DNA from: Allonocardiopsis opalescens
Lineage (GTDB): Bacteria > Actinomycetota > Actinomycetes > Streptosporangiales > Streptosporangiaceae
Assembly (NCBI RefSeq): GCF_003002095.1
Contig: NZ_PVZC01000003.1
Location: forward strand, 620,001 to 684,000
DNA length: 64,000 nt
Direction: 5' to 3'
Shown here: piece after piece, positions 29,084 to 38,095 of the stretch
How positions within the stretch are numbered: the first letter of the stretch is position 1
Layout: each line of letters begins with the position of its first letter
The notes under the pieces: generated by a model
What the model saw: the letters and a program-made list of their open reading frames with translations, nothing else
What the model was told of the DNA's origin: nothing
Databases searched by the model: none
Position numbers and translations under genes: made by a program

Positions 29084-29189
29084 GGCCGCCGCCTCCGGGC
29101 GGCGGTGACACGGCGGGGCGGCGGGCGGCCCCGGGCGCGGCGGCGTGGTTCGATGAACCCTGGCGTTCTGCGAGTCCGGAGGTAGCCCC

Positions 29190-30662
29190 GTGCGCGAAGC
29201 CCACTCCGTCCCCGCCGTGCGGGCCGCCGAGGCGGCGCTGATGGCGCGGCTGCCCGACGGCGCGCTGATGGCGCGCGCCGCCGCCGGGCTGGCCGTGGTC
29301 TGCGCCCGCGCCCTGCCCCGGGTCTACGGCGCCCGGGTGGTGCTGCTGGTGGGCGGCGGCGACAACGGCGGCGACGCGCTCTACGCGGGCGCCCGGCTGG
29401 CCGGGCGCGGCGCCCGGGTGGTGGCGCTGGCGGCCGGGTCCAGGATCCACCAGGGCGGGCTGGCCGCGCTGCGCCGGGCCGGGGGCGTCCTGGGCACCGA
29501 CCCGGCCGAGATCGACCGCGCCGACCTGGTGGTCGACGGCCTGCTCGGCATCGGCGGCCGGGGCGGCCTGCGCGAGCCGCACCGCGAACTGGCCGAGCGG
29601 GCGAACGCCGCCGCGGCCGCGGTGGTCGCGGTCGACCTGCCCAGCGGGGTGGACGCCGGCACCGGCGCGGTCGAGGGCGCGGCGGTGCGGGCCGACATCA
29701 CGGTCACCTTCGGCACCCACAAGCCCGGCCTGCTCATCGACCCGGGCGCCGCCTTCGCGGGCGTGGTCGAGTTCGTCGACATCGGGCTCGGCCCCGAGTT
29801 GGGGCCGCCCGAGGTGGTGGCGGCGCAGGCGTCCGACATCGCGGCGCTGCTGCCGCGCCCGTCGGCGGAGTCCGACAAGTACCGGCGCGGGGTGCTCGGC
29901 CTGGTGGCGGGCAGCACCCGCTATCCCGGCGCGGCGGTGCTGGCGGTCGGCGGCGCGCTGCGCGGCGGCGCCGGCATGGTGCGCTTCGTCTCGGCGGCGG
30001 GCGCGGTGGACCATGTGCTCAGCCGCTGGCCCGAGGCGGTGACCACCGTGCTCGACCCCGAGGCGCCCGACCCGCGCGCCGCCGGGCGGGTGCAGGCCTG
30101 GGCGGTCGGCCCCGGCGCGGGCACCGGCGAGCAGGCGGTGCGGACGCTGGCGGCGGTGCTGTCGGGCTCCGAGCCGGTCCTGGTGGACGCCGACGGCCTC
30201 AGCTGCCTGGCCGCCCGCCCCGAGCTGGTCCGCGACCGGGAAGCCCCGACCCTGCTCACTCCGCACGCCGGCGAGCTGACCCGGCTGCTGGCCGCCGCCG
30301 GGACGGAGACCGAGCCCGCGCGGGTGGCGGCGCACCGGCTCGACCACGCCAGGCGGGCGGCGGACGCCTACGGCTGCACGGTGCTGCTGAAGGGCTCCAC
30401 CACGGTCATCGCCGGCCCCGGCGAGTCGGGCCCGGCCGCGGTGAACACCACCGGCACCCCCTGGCTGGCCACGGCCGGCAGCGGCGATGTGCTCTCCGGC
30501 CTGATCGGCGCCCAGCTGGCCGGCGGCCTGGGGCCGCACGACGCGGCGGTGGCCGGCGCCTACCTGCACGGCCTGGCCGCGCGGATCGCCGCCGAGGGCG
30601 CCCCGATCTCGGCCGCCGACCTGATCACCGCGCTGCCGGGCGCCTTCCGGGCGGTGGGCTGA
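29190..30662 (+). CDS. nnrDE: Bifunctional NAD(P)HX epimerase/dehydratase
   Basis: Repairs hydrated NADH/NADPH. 490 residues: the N-terminal YjeF-type epimerase (about 1-210; GGGDNGGDALYAGARL, VDLPSGVDAGTG) and the C-terminal ADP- or ATP-dependent dehydratase of the ribokinase fold (about 220-490; LTPHAGELTRLL, TAGSGDVLSGLIGA). GTG start with GGAGG. In the usual actinobacterial order it lies upstream of alr, as here, although four genes now separate them. Confidence 0.95.
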   Translation: MREAHSVPAVRAAEAALMARLPDGALMARAAAGLAVVCARALPRVYGARVVLLVGGGDNGGDALYAGARLAGRGARVVALAAGSRIHQGGLAALRRAGGVLGTDPAEIDRADLVVDGLLGIGGRGGLREPHRELAERANAAAAAVVAVDLPSGVDAGTGAVEGAAVRADITVTFGTHKPGLLIDPGAAFAGVVEFVDIGLGPELGPPEVVAAQASDIAALLPRPSAESDKYRRGVLGLVAGSTRYPGAAVLAVGGALRGGAGMVRFVSAAGAVDHVLSRWPEAVTTVLDPEAPDPRAAGRVQAWAVGPGAGTGEQAVRTLAAVLSGSEPVLVDADGLSCLAARPELVRDREAPTLLTPHAGELTRLLAAAGTETEPARVAAHRLDHARRAADAYGCTVLLKGSTTVIAGPGESGPAAVNTTGTPWLATAGSGDVLSGLIGAQLAGGLGPHDAAVAGAYLHGLAARIAAEGAPISAADLITALPGAFRAVG

Positions 30663-30671
30663 GCTCCCGGC

Positions 30672-31268
30672 TCAGTCGTCGGCGCCCACCAGCAGGGCGA
30701 GGGTGCCCGCGCGCCGGTCGACCAGCACCAGCTCGTGGAACTCGATGTGCACCCCGCCCCACACGTGGAAGGCGTCGCGGCCGAGCTCGCGCAGCCGGTA
30801 CCGGCCGGTGGCCGCCCGGATCGGCTGGTAGGCGGCCTGCTCCAGGGCGGCGGCCAGCGCCGCGGGCACCGGGCCGCCGCCCTCGGCCCAGGTCCGCACG
30901 GTGTGCTCGGCCTCCTGCGCGCTGACCGGCTCGTAGGCGTCGGCGGTGACCGCGTCGAGCCGGTAGGAGCCGTGCCAGCCGCCGGCCTCGTTGGCGCCGT
31001 CGCCGGCGTAGCCGTCGCGGAACTGGACGTGCCCGATGAGCGCCTCCAGCAGCCCGCGGTCGTCGGGCGGTCGCGGGCCGAGGTCGAAGTGCTTGACGTC
31101 CAGCCACCGGTAGGCGTGGCCGCCCGGCTCGGCGAAGTCGAAGCGGCGGAAGTTCACGAACACCTGCTCGCGGAAGTCCAGGACCGGCGCGCCGGGCGCC
31201 TCCGCCGCCCCGCCCGTCCGGGCCTGCGCTCCGGCCGGCTCGGCCGATCCGTCGGTATCTGCTGCCAC
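30672..31268 (-). CDS. Hypothetical protein, function unknown
   Basis: 198 residues from a GTG preceded by GGGGGG. Apart from an Ala/Gly-rich N-terminus, it looks like a compact globular protein: DFREQVFVNFRRFDF, YRWLDVKHFDLG, HVWGGVHIEFHELVLVD. No signal peptide or membrane segment. I do not recognise the family. The reading frame extends upstream to 31589, but that part is probably not translated. It converges with nnr and is divergent from the VOC gene. Confidence 0.65.
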   Translation of the reverse strand: MAADTDGSAEPAGAQARTGGAAEAPGAPVLDFREQVFVNFRRFDFAEPGGHAYRWLDVKHFDLGPRPPDDRGLLEALIGHVQFRDGYAGDGANEAGGWHGSYRLDAVTADAYEPVSAQEAEHTVRTWAEGGGPVPAALAAALEQAAYQPIRAATGRYRLRELGRDAFHVWGGVHIEFHELVLVDRRAGTLALLVGADD

Positions 31269-31533
31269 CGCGGTCCCCCCGTGTCCGGCGCCGCTCGGCC
31301 GAGCGGCGCGGCGTCCGGCCCGGTGCCGCCCGGTGTCGCCGGTCCGGCGCGGGCCGCGACGCCACGGTAACCGGCGGGCGGGCGGCACGTCACCGTCCGC
31401 GCGCCGTCCGTGTGTCCGGGGCGGCGGCCGGACACGCCGGGCCGCCGGCAGCGCGGATGTCGGATCGGCGTGCGATAACGGCGGAGGGGCGCCCGCGGAG
31501 GTGCGGGCGCCGGACCAGGAAGGACGGTGCCCG

Positions 31534-31920
31534 GTGGACTGGACGCTCGAAGTGGTGGTGGTGCCGGTCGCGGACGTCGACCGCGCCAAGCGGTTCTACG
31601 CCGAGCAGGTCGGCTTCGCCGTCGACCACGACACCGACGCGGGCGGGGGTACGCGCATAGTGCAGCTCACCCCGCCCGGTTCGGGCTGCTCCATCGTGAT
31701 CGGCACCGGGCTGCCCGGCAGCGACGCGGCCCCGCTCAAGGGCCTCCAGCTGGTGGTCTCCGACATCGAGGCGGCCCGCGCCCAGCTGCTCGCCCGCGAT
31801 GTCGCGGTCAGCGCCGTGCACGAGATCGACCCGCGCGACGGCGGCCGCTTCGTGTACTTCGACGACCCCGACGGCAACAGCTGGGCGGTGCAGGAGATCC
31901 GCGCCCGCGCCCGGGCCTGA
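31534..31920 (+). CDS. VOC (glyoxalase/bleomycin-resistance) family protein
   Basis: 128 residues with paired beta-alpha-beta-beta-beta units: LEVVVVPVADVDRAKRFYAEQVGF, then LQLVVSDIEAARAQLLARDV and FVYFDDPDGNSWAVQEI. The metal-binding positions typical of dioxygenases are incomplete, so it may be a binding or isomerase-type member. GTG start with AGGAAGGA upstream. It lies 46 bases before the eis-like gene. Confidence 0.88.
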   Translation: MDWTLEVVVVPVADVDRAKRFYAEQVGFAVDHDTDAGGGTRIVQLTPPGSGCSIVIGTGLPGSDAAPLKGLQLVVSDIEAARAQLLARDVAVSAVHEIDPRDGGRFVYFDDPDGNSWAVQEIRARARA

Positions 31921-31954
31921 GCCCCCGCCGCGCCGTCCCTACCGGTGGCGCCGC

Positions 31955-31960
31955 TAGCCT
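31955..31960 (+). promoter_or_regulatory. eis-like gene -10 element (leaderless)
   Basis: TAGCCT ends six bases before the ATG (CCCGGC spacer). No Shine-Dalgarno is present. Confidence 0.5.
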
Positions 31961-31966
31961 CCCGGC

Positions 31967-33208
31967 ATGGCTCTCGACGTACGCACCATCACCGAAAGTG
32001 AGGTCGACGCCTGGTGCGCGGCCTGGGACACCGGCTCGCTGAACCCGGCCGGCGGGGCCGACGCGCCGGCGCGCCGCCGCGGGCTGCTGCTCGACCGCAC
32101 CTGGGCCGCCTTCGACGGCGACCGCGCCGTCGCGACCCTGCGCAGCTTCCCGGCCGAGCTGACCCTGCCCGGCGGCGGCACCGTCACGGCCGGCGCCGTC
32201 ACCCAGGTCGGCACCGCGGCCACCCACCGCAGGCGGGGGCTGGCCACCCGCCTGGTCGAGGCCGAGCTGGCCGCGGCGGCGCGGCGGGGCGAGCCGGTCA
32301 GCGTGCTGATCGCGTCGGAGTGGGGCATCTACGGGCGCTTCGGCTACGGCGCCGCCACCGAGCACCAGCACTACACCGTCGACACCCGCGCCGCGCGGCT
32401 GATCGACCGCCCGCGCGGCTCGGTGGAGTTCGTCGACCGCGACACCGCGCGGGCCGCCGCGCCCGGGCTGCACGCCCGGCACCGCGCCGGCCGGCCGGGC
32501 GACCTGGCCCGCGACGGCCTGTTCTGGGACCGGCTGTTCGGTATCGCCCGCGTGCCCGGCCGGCCGCAGCCGGCGCCCGCCTTCCACGTGCTGGCCCGCG
32601 ACGCCGGCGGGCACCCCGCCGGCCTGGCCCGCTACCGCGCCGAGCTGCGCACGGAGCACCGGGTGCCCGCCGGCGAGGCGACGGCCGAGCTGTTCCTGGC
32701 CGTCTCCCGGGACGGCGCGCTGCTGCTCTGGGACCACCTGCTCAATCTGGACCTGGTCACGACGGTGCGCGTCGGCGACCGCCCGGCCGACGAGGCGCTG
32801 CCCTGGCTGCTCACCGACGCGCGGGCGGCCCGGGCCGCGGAGCGGGCCGACTTCCTGTGGGTGCGCCCGCTCGACGTGCCCGCGCTGCTGGCCGGCCGTC
32901 GCTACGCCGCCCCGGGGCGGATCGTGCTGGAGGTGGACGACCCCCTCGGCTTCGCGGCCGGCCGCTTCGCCCTGCACGCCGGGGGCGGCGACGGCTCCGT
33001 GGGCCACCCCGCGTCGTGCGAGCGCACCGACGCCCCCGCCGAGCTGGCGCTGAGCGCGTCGGCGCTCGGCTCGGTCTGCCTCGGCGGCTTCGGGGTGGGC
33101 GCGCTGGCCGCGGCTGGGCGGATCGCCGAGCGCATCCCCGGGGCGGCGGCGCGGGCCGACGCGATGTTCCACTGGCCGACGGCGCCGTGGTGCAGCACCT
33201 GGTTCTGA
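31967..33208 (+). CDS. Eis-like GNAT N-acetyltransferase
   Basis: 413 residues, near the 402 of mycobacterial Eis, and with the same plan: an N-terminal GNAT domain with the acetyl-CoA loop THRRRGLATRL, a second GNAT-like half, and a C-terminal SCP2-like region. Tyr122 in IYGRFGYG corresponds to the catalytic Tyr of Eis (126), and the protein ends in Phe (CSTWF), as required in Eis, where the terminal carboxylate acts as base. Eis proteins acetylate aminoglycosides or peptides; the substrate here is unknown. No SD; TAGCCT lies six bases upstream. Confidence 0.85.
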   Translation: MALDVRTITESEVDAWCAAWDTGSLNPAGGADAPARRRGLLLDRTWAAFDGDRAVATLRSFPAELTLPGGGTVTAGAVTQVGTAATHRRRGLATRLVEAELAAAARRGEPVSVLIASEWGIYGRFGYGAATEHQHYTVDTRAARLIDRPRGSVEFVDRDTARAAAPGLHARHRAGRPGDLARDGLFWDRLFGIARVPGRPQPAPAFHVLARDAGGHPAGLARYRAELRTEHRVPAGEATAELFLAVSRDGALLLWDHLLNLDLVTTVRVGDRPADEALPWLLTDARAARAAERADFLWVRPLDVPALLAGRRYAAPGRIVLEVDDPLGFAAGRFALHAGGGDGSVGHPASCERTDAPAELALSASALGSVCLGGFGVGALAAAGRIAERIPGAAARADAMFHWPTAPWCSTWF

Positions 33209-33400
33209 TCCGGAAGGGCCGCACTCGAAATGATCAATTGGCGACCGGCGCGGATCCGAGCGGCGCGGACCGCGCCGCCATTCACCCGAGACCGGTTGTG
33301 CCATTGCGGTCCGCGACGGTAAACCGATAAAACCGCCGAACGGCTCCCCCTGGAATTCCGCCGTCCGGCTCCGCCCCTGGACTCCCCCGATCGGTTGATC
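33209..33400 (+). promoter_or_regulatory. Upstream region of PrsW-type gene
   Basis: 192 bases. TTGCGG (33304-33309) and TAAAAC (33328-33333), 18 bases apart, make a weak promoter about 65 bases upstream of the ATG at 33401. The patch from 33300 to 33340 is AT-rich for this genome. Confidence 0.35.
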
Positions 33401-35773
33401 ATGAACAGAACGAAGACGACGGACTCGCAGGCGATGCTGACGCGGGATCTGGTGCTGCGCCTGTGCGCCACCCCGTCGGAGTTCGACGGCGCCTGGCTGG
33501 CAGAGGGGCACAAGGTCGCCGCCCCCTACCTGGCCCGCAGGGACGCCGAGCTGGCGCGCACCATCGTCGAGGCCGCCTACACCATGGGCGCCGACCGGCT
33601 GCTGGTCTGCCGCACCCGGTCCGAGCACGCCTACGACCCGGTCTCGGTCATCCCGGCGCAGGCCGGGGCGCTGATCGACCTGGTGCAGAGCTGGGGCGGG
33701 GAGCCCACCGACTTCCTCGTCGCGCTGGAGGACCTGTCCGGGGCGGTGCTGGTCACGGCCGGGCCGCTCACGGTGGCGGTGGGCCCGGCGCCCTTCCTGC
33801 GCACCCTGGTCGGCCCCGACATCGGGCGGGCGCGGGCCGCCTTCGCCCAGCGGGCGCTGGACGGCCACGACAGCGTGCTGATGCAGGCCGCCACCCGCTA
33901 CGGCTGCATCGAGCCCGGCGCCCGGCACGCGCGGACGCGCAGGGAGCCGCGGCCCGACCTCGCCGAGCGGCTGAACAACCGCGCCGCCGCGCTGCGCGAG
34001 CGCCGCCCGGGCACCGCGGCGGTGCTGCGGGCCAGCCGCGCCCTGCTCGCCTGGGCGCTGGTGGTCTTCCTGGCCGCCGTGGTCCTCGCACTGCCCGAGG
34101 CGCAGCGCGCCGCCGCCGTGTTCTTCACCCTGCTGTGGCTGCTGGTCCAGCTCTGCCTGTTCGCCCGGTCCCGCACGGTGACGCTGTCGGTGCTGATGCG
34201 GCTGGTGGCGGCGGGCGGCCTGATGGCCATCCCGGTCGCCCTGGCCGAGCCGGCGCTGGCCGGCGTCCTCGGCATGGCGCCGGCCGACCCCTTCGCCTAC
34301 GCCTACGTCGCCGTCCCGGTGGAGGAGGCGGCCAAGCTGGTGCCGCCGCTGCTGCTGTGGCTGCTGGCCCGGCAGCGGGTGCGCCGCTTCGCGGCCGTGG
34401 ACTACCTGCTGGTCGGCGCGGCCAGCGGCGCGGGCTTCCAGCTGGTCGAGCAGGGCATCACCGCCCTGGTCACCACCCCGGTGCCGGTGCTGGTGCCCCC
34501 GGGCGTGTGGACGCTGCTGCCCGGCTGGACCGACCTGGCGCAGCTCCGCTTCGCCGGCCACGCCGTGACCACCGCGCTCATCTGCGCGGGCGTCGGCCTG
34601 GCCGCCGTGGGCCGGCGCCGGTACGGCCTGCGGCTGTGGCTGCTGCCGCCGCTGCTGGCCGCCGTCGCCGTCCTGGACCACATGGCGCTGAACGCCGCCG
34701 CGGCCGGCCTGGACCTCACCGAGCCCACCCAGGCGGCGCACGCCCTGCTCGGCGGCGGCCACGCCACCCGCTGGCTGCTGCTGGCGCTGCTCGTGCTGGG
34801 CGTGCTGCTGGACCACCGGGCGGCTAGGGAGGTCGACGACGTCGTCCCGCCGCTGCCCGGCACCCCGCCGCTGTCGGCGCTGGCGCGGATGACGCGCGGG
34901 CTGGCGATCAGGATCCGGGCCCGGGTGCCCGGCGACATCGCGCCCGTCTTCGCCCGCTCGGCACGCTGGTGGGCGCAGTTCCCCGCCGCGCTGACCGAGA
35001 CGGTGGTGACCGTGCTGCACGAGTTCACCGTCGCCCTGGTGGCCGCCAGCCGGGGCCCGGCCACCCTCTTCGCGACGCTGCGGTTCATCAGGGAGCGCAG
35101 GGAGCTGGCGATGGCCGCCTACCGGGCGGGGCAGCGCCCGCGCCGCGACGTGCCGGCCCGGGTGCCGCTGTGGGACACCACCACCTGGCTGACCGGCGCG
35201 CTCACCGGCACCGCGGCCGTGGCCGCGGCGGTCGCGGCGGCCGGGATCCTCGCGCCGTCCGCGATCCGGCCCGGCGGCGCGGACGGCTCCGCGGCCGCAG
35301 TGCTCTCCGACGGTGGCTCCGCCGCCGCAGTGCCCATTGACGGCGGCTCCGCCGCCTACCTCGCCCTCCTCGTCGAAGACCTGCGGACCTGGCTGCTGCC
35401 GTACGCGCCGACGGGCTACACGATCGCGATCGGGGCGTCGATCGCGCTGGTCACGGTGCTGCTCACCGGCTGGTCGCCGCCGCGCGACCAGCTGACCATG
35501 AGCGGCTTCCTGCGCGACCCGCGCGGCGTGCTCGGCAACGCCCTGGGCACCGTCGCCCCCGGCCAGCTCGGCTACGCCCTGCTGGCCCTGCTCGGCCTGG
35601 CCGTTCCGCGCGGCATCGACACCCTGCTGGTCCGCCGCAGGGACGCCGCCCGCCGCCGCACCCTGGCCGCCGCCCACCGCCCCGGCGAGCTGGCCCCGCA
35701 CCCCGTCACCCCGCCCGACGGCGGCTCGCCCCCGTCGGGCACCTACCTCAACACCGACACCCCGCCCTGGTAG
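33401..35773 (+). CDS. PrsW-type intramembrane protease with N-terminal domain
   Basis: 790 residues. Residues 1-200 form a soluble domain I do not recognise, then come about ten hydrophobic segments. The PrsW catalytic motifs appear in order: VPVEEAAKLV (EExxK), GAASGAGFQLVEQ, FAGHAVTTALICAG, and LDHMALNAA. PrsW-type glutamic proteases cleave membrane proteins such as anti-sigma factors. After the core are a basic cytoplasmic stretch, two more hydrophobic segments and the small repeat SDGGSAAAV/IDGGSAAYL. A TTG at 33395 or the ATG at 33434 are other possible starts; none has a good SD. Confidence 0.8.
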   Translation: MNRTKTTDSQAMLTRDLVLRLCATPSEFDGAWLAEGHKVAAPYLARRDAELARTIVEAAYTMGADRLLVCRTRSEHAYDPVSVIPAQAGALIDLVQSWGGEPTDFLVALEDLSGAVLVTAGPLTVAVGPAPFLRTLVGPDIGRARAAFAQRALDGHDSVLMQAATRYGCIEPGARHARTRREPRPDLAERLNNRAAALRERRPGTAAVLRASRALLAWALVVFLAAVVLALPEAQRAAAVFFTLLWLLVQLCLFARSRTVTLSVLMRLVAAGGLMAIPVALAEPALAGVLGMAPADPFAYAYVAVPVEEAAKLVPPLLLWLLARQRVRRFAAVDYLLVGAASGAGFQLVEQGITALVTTPVPVLVPPGVWTLLPGWTDLAQLRFAGHAVTTALICAGVGLAAVGRRRYGLRLWLLPPLLAAVAVLDHMALNAAAAGLDLTEPTQAAHALLGGGHATRWLLLALLVLGVLLDHRAAREVDDVVPPLPGTPPLSALARMTRGLAIRIRARVPGDIAPVFARSARWWAQFPAALTETVVTVLHEFTVALVAASRGPATLFATLRFIRERRELAMAAYRAGQRPRRDVPARVPLWDTTTWLTGALTGTAAVAAAVAAAGILAPSAIRPGGADGSAAAVLSDGGSAAAVPIDGGSAAYLALLVEDLRTWLLPYAPTGYTIAIGASIALVTVLLTGWSPPRDQLTMSGFLRDPRGVLGNALGTVAPGQLGYALLALLGLAVPRGIDTLLVRRRDAARRRTLAAAHRPGELAPHPVTPPDGGSPPSGTYLNTDTPPW

Positions 35774-35827
35774 GGGCGCGCGGGTCCGTGCCTGGTCAGC
35801 CGCTGGGATGCGGCAAGATGAGCGACT

Positions 35828-36943
35828 ATGGCGAACCAGGCAACGGCTCGGGTGGAGCTCTCCGCCATCAGCGGCAATGTCGCGTACCTGGCCGGCCTGA
35901 CCACCGCCCGGGTGATGGTGGCGGTCAAGGCCGACGGCTACGGCCACGGCATCGTGCCCTCGGCGCGGGCCGCGCTGGCCGGCGGGGCCGCCGCGCTGGG
36001 CACCGCCACGGTCGCCGAGGCGCTGCGCCTGCGCGCGGCCGGCATCACCGCCCCGGTGCTGGCCTGGCTGATCCCGCCGGACGAGCCGCTGGGCGCGGCG
36101 CTGGCGGCCGGGATCGAGCTGGGCGTCGGCTCGACGGAGGTGCTGGACGCGGTCGTGCACGCCGCCGCCACCGCCGGGGTGCGGGCCCGGGTGCACCTCA
36201 AGGCCGACACCGGCATGCACCGGGGCGGGTCCACCCCGGCCGACTGGCCGCGGCTCACCGAGGCGGCCGCCGCGGCGCAGGCCGCCGGGCGGATCGAGGT
36301 GGCCGGCGTCTTCTCGCACTTCGCCTGCGCCGACGAGCCCGGCCACCCGTCGATCCAGCTCCAGCTGACCGCGTTCAAGGGCGCTCTGGACGCCGCCGAG
36401 TCGGCGGGGCTCCGCCCCGAGCTGCGGCACTTCGCCAACTCCGCCGCCACCCTCACCCTGCCGGAGAGCCACTACGACCTGGTGCGCGTGGGCATCGCCG
36501 CCTACGGCCTGAGCCCGATCCCCGACCGCTTCGCCGACCGCCTGCGCCCGGCCATGACCTTCACGGCCCCGGTGGTGCAGGTCAAGCGGGTGCCGCCCGG
36601 CAGCGGGGTGTCCTACGGCCACCGCTACACCACCGGCGCCGCCACCACGCTGGCGCTGGTCCCGGCCGGCTACGCCGACGGCGTGCCGCGGGGGCTCACC
36701 AACCGGGGCGAGGTGCTGGCGGCCGGGCGGCGCCGCAGGATCGCCGGTACGGTCTGCATGGACCAGTTCGTGGTGGACGTGGGCGACGCCGAGGTGCGCC
36801 CCGGCGACGAGGTGGTGCTGTTCGGCCCCGGCGACCGGGGCGAGCCCACCGCGCACGACTGGGCTGGCGTGCTCGGCACGATCTCCTACGAGATAGTCAC
36901 CCGGATCGGAATCCGGGTACCAAGAGAGTATGAGGACGGTTGA
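35828..36943 (+). CDS. alr: Alanine racemase
   Basis: Makes D-alanine for peptidoglycan, using PLP. 371 residues. Lys34 in AVKADGYGHG is the PLP lysine and Tyr263 in SYGHRY is the second catalytic base; the C-terminal beta domain carries CMDQFVVDVGD. No Shine-Dalgarno: CAAGAT eight bases before the ATG may be a weak -10, so it could be leaderless. The next gene starts 3 bases after its stop. Confidence 0.96.
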   Translation: MANQATARVELSAISGNVAYLAGLTTARVMVAVKADGYGHGIVPSARAALAGGAAALGTATVAEALRLRAAGITAPVLAWLIPPDEPLGAALAAGIELGVGSTEVLDAVVHAAATAGVRARVHLKADTGMHRGGSTPADWPRLTEAAAAAQAAGRIEVAGVFSHFACADEPGHPSIQLQLTAFKGALDAAESAGLRPELRHFANSAATLTLPESHYDLVRVGIAAYGLSPIPDRFADRLRPAMTFTAPVVQVKRVPPGSGVSYGHRYTTGAATTLALVPAGYADGVPRGLTNRGEVLAAGRRRRIAGTVCMDQFVVDVGDAEVRPGDEVVLFGPGDRGEPTAHDWAGVLGTISYEIVTRIGIRVPREYEDG

Positions 36944-36946
36944 TCG

Positions 36947-38056
36947 GTGGCACGTAACCGGATGGGGAAGCTCGTCGGAGCGGTGGTCGGCGCCGGTGTG
37001 GCCGCGGCGGGGATCACGGCGGCCGTCGTCACCGAGCGCCGGCTGGTGAGCCGGATGCGCAGCCGCCGGGCCCCCGAGCAGGAGCCGCCGCTGCCGCCGT
37101 TCGGCTCGCTTCGCGGCCGCACGGTGCCGGTGGTGGCCGACGACGGCACCCCGCTGCACGCCGAGGTCGACGACCTCCCCGACGACGCGCAGCGGCTCGG
37201 CGCCGCACCGCCCACCGTGGTCTTCTGCCACGGCTACGCCCTGAGCAGCGACTGCTGGCACTACCAGCGGCTGGCGCTGCGCGGCCGGGTGCGGATGGTC
37301 TTCTGGGACCAGCGCGCCCACGGCCGGTCCCGGCGCGGCGCGCCCGCCAACACCAGCATCGAGCAGCTGGGCCGCGACCTCCACCAGGTGCTGCGCGCCA
37401 CCGTGCCCGACGACGGCCCGGTGCTGCTGGTCGGCCACTCCATGGGCGGGATGACGGTGCTGTCGCTGGCCGCCGACCACCCGGAGCTGTTCGGCACCCA
37501 GATCGTGGGCGCGGCGCTGGTCAGCACCTCGGGCAAGCTGGCCGAGGTCACCCTCGGGCTGCCCGCCTTCCTGGGCCGCACCGTCGGCCTGAGCGTCACC
37601 CCGCTGATGCGGGCGGCGGGCTGGCAGTCGGCCATCGTCGACCGGGGCCGCAAGGCCAGCGGCGACCTCTCCTACCTGGCCACCCGCTTCCTCGGCTTCG
37701 GCGACGCCGAGGTCAGCACCGACGTGATCGAGCAGCTTGAGGAGATGATCCAGCGCACCCCCACCGATGTGGTGGCGGAGTTCCTGCCCGCGCTGACCTC
37801 CCACGACAAGCTGGCGGCCGTCGGCGTCTTCAGCGGCGTGCCCACCCTGGTCATCTGCGGCGACAGCGACCGGATGACCCCCATCCGGCACAGCGAGCGG
37901 ATCGCCGAGGCGCTGCCCGAGGCGGAGTTCGTCCGGATCGCCTCGGCCGGGCACCTCGCCATCATGGAGCGGCCCACCGTGGTGAACGCGGCGATCACCC
38001 GGCTGCTGCACCGCGTCACCGGCGGGCGGCTGTCGGAGCTGCCGGCCACCGCCTGA
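36947..38056 (+). CDS. Alpha/beta hydrolase with N-terminal membrane segment
   Basis: 369 residues. A hydrophobic helix (VGAVVGAGVAAAGITAAVV, residues 10-28) suggests a membrane anchor or signal. Then an alpha/beta hydrolase fold: CHGYALSSDCWHYQRL, nucleophile elbow GHSMGG, acid in CGDSDRMTP, His in ASAGHLAIM. GTG start 3 bases after alr, so it shares its transcript. Such a gene between alr and tsaE is common in actinobacteria. Substrate unknown. Confidence 0.9.
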   Translation: MARNRMGKLVGAVVGAGVAAAGITAAVVTERRLVSRMRSRRAPEQEPPLPPFGSLRGRTVPVVADDGTPLHAEVDDLPDDAQRLGAAPPTVVFCHGYALSSDCWHYQRLALRGRVRMVFWDQRAHGRSRRGAPANTSIEQLGRDLHQVLRATVPDDGPVLLVGHSMGGMTVLSLAADHPELFGTQIVGAALVSTSGKLAEVTLGLPAFLGRTVGLSVTPLMRAAGWQSAIVDRGRKASGDLSYLATRFLGFGDAEVSTDVIEQLEEMIQRTPTDVVAEFLPALTSHDKLAAVGVFSGVPTLVICGDSDRMTPIRHSERIAEALPEAEFVRIASAGHLAIMERPTVVNAAITRLLHRVTGGRLSELPATA

Positions 38057-38095
38057 AGCCCCCGCGTCCCCCGTCGAAAGAGAGCAAGGCAGAGC

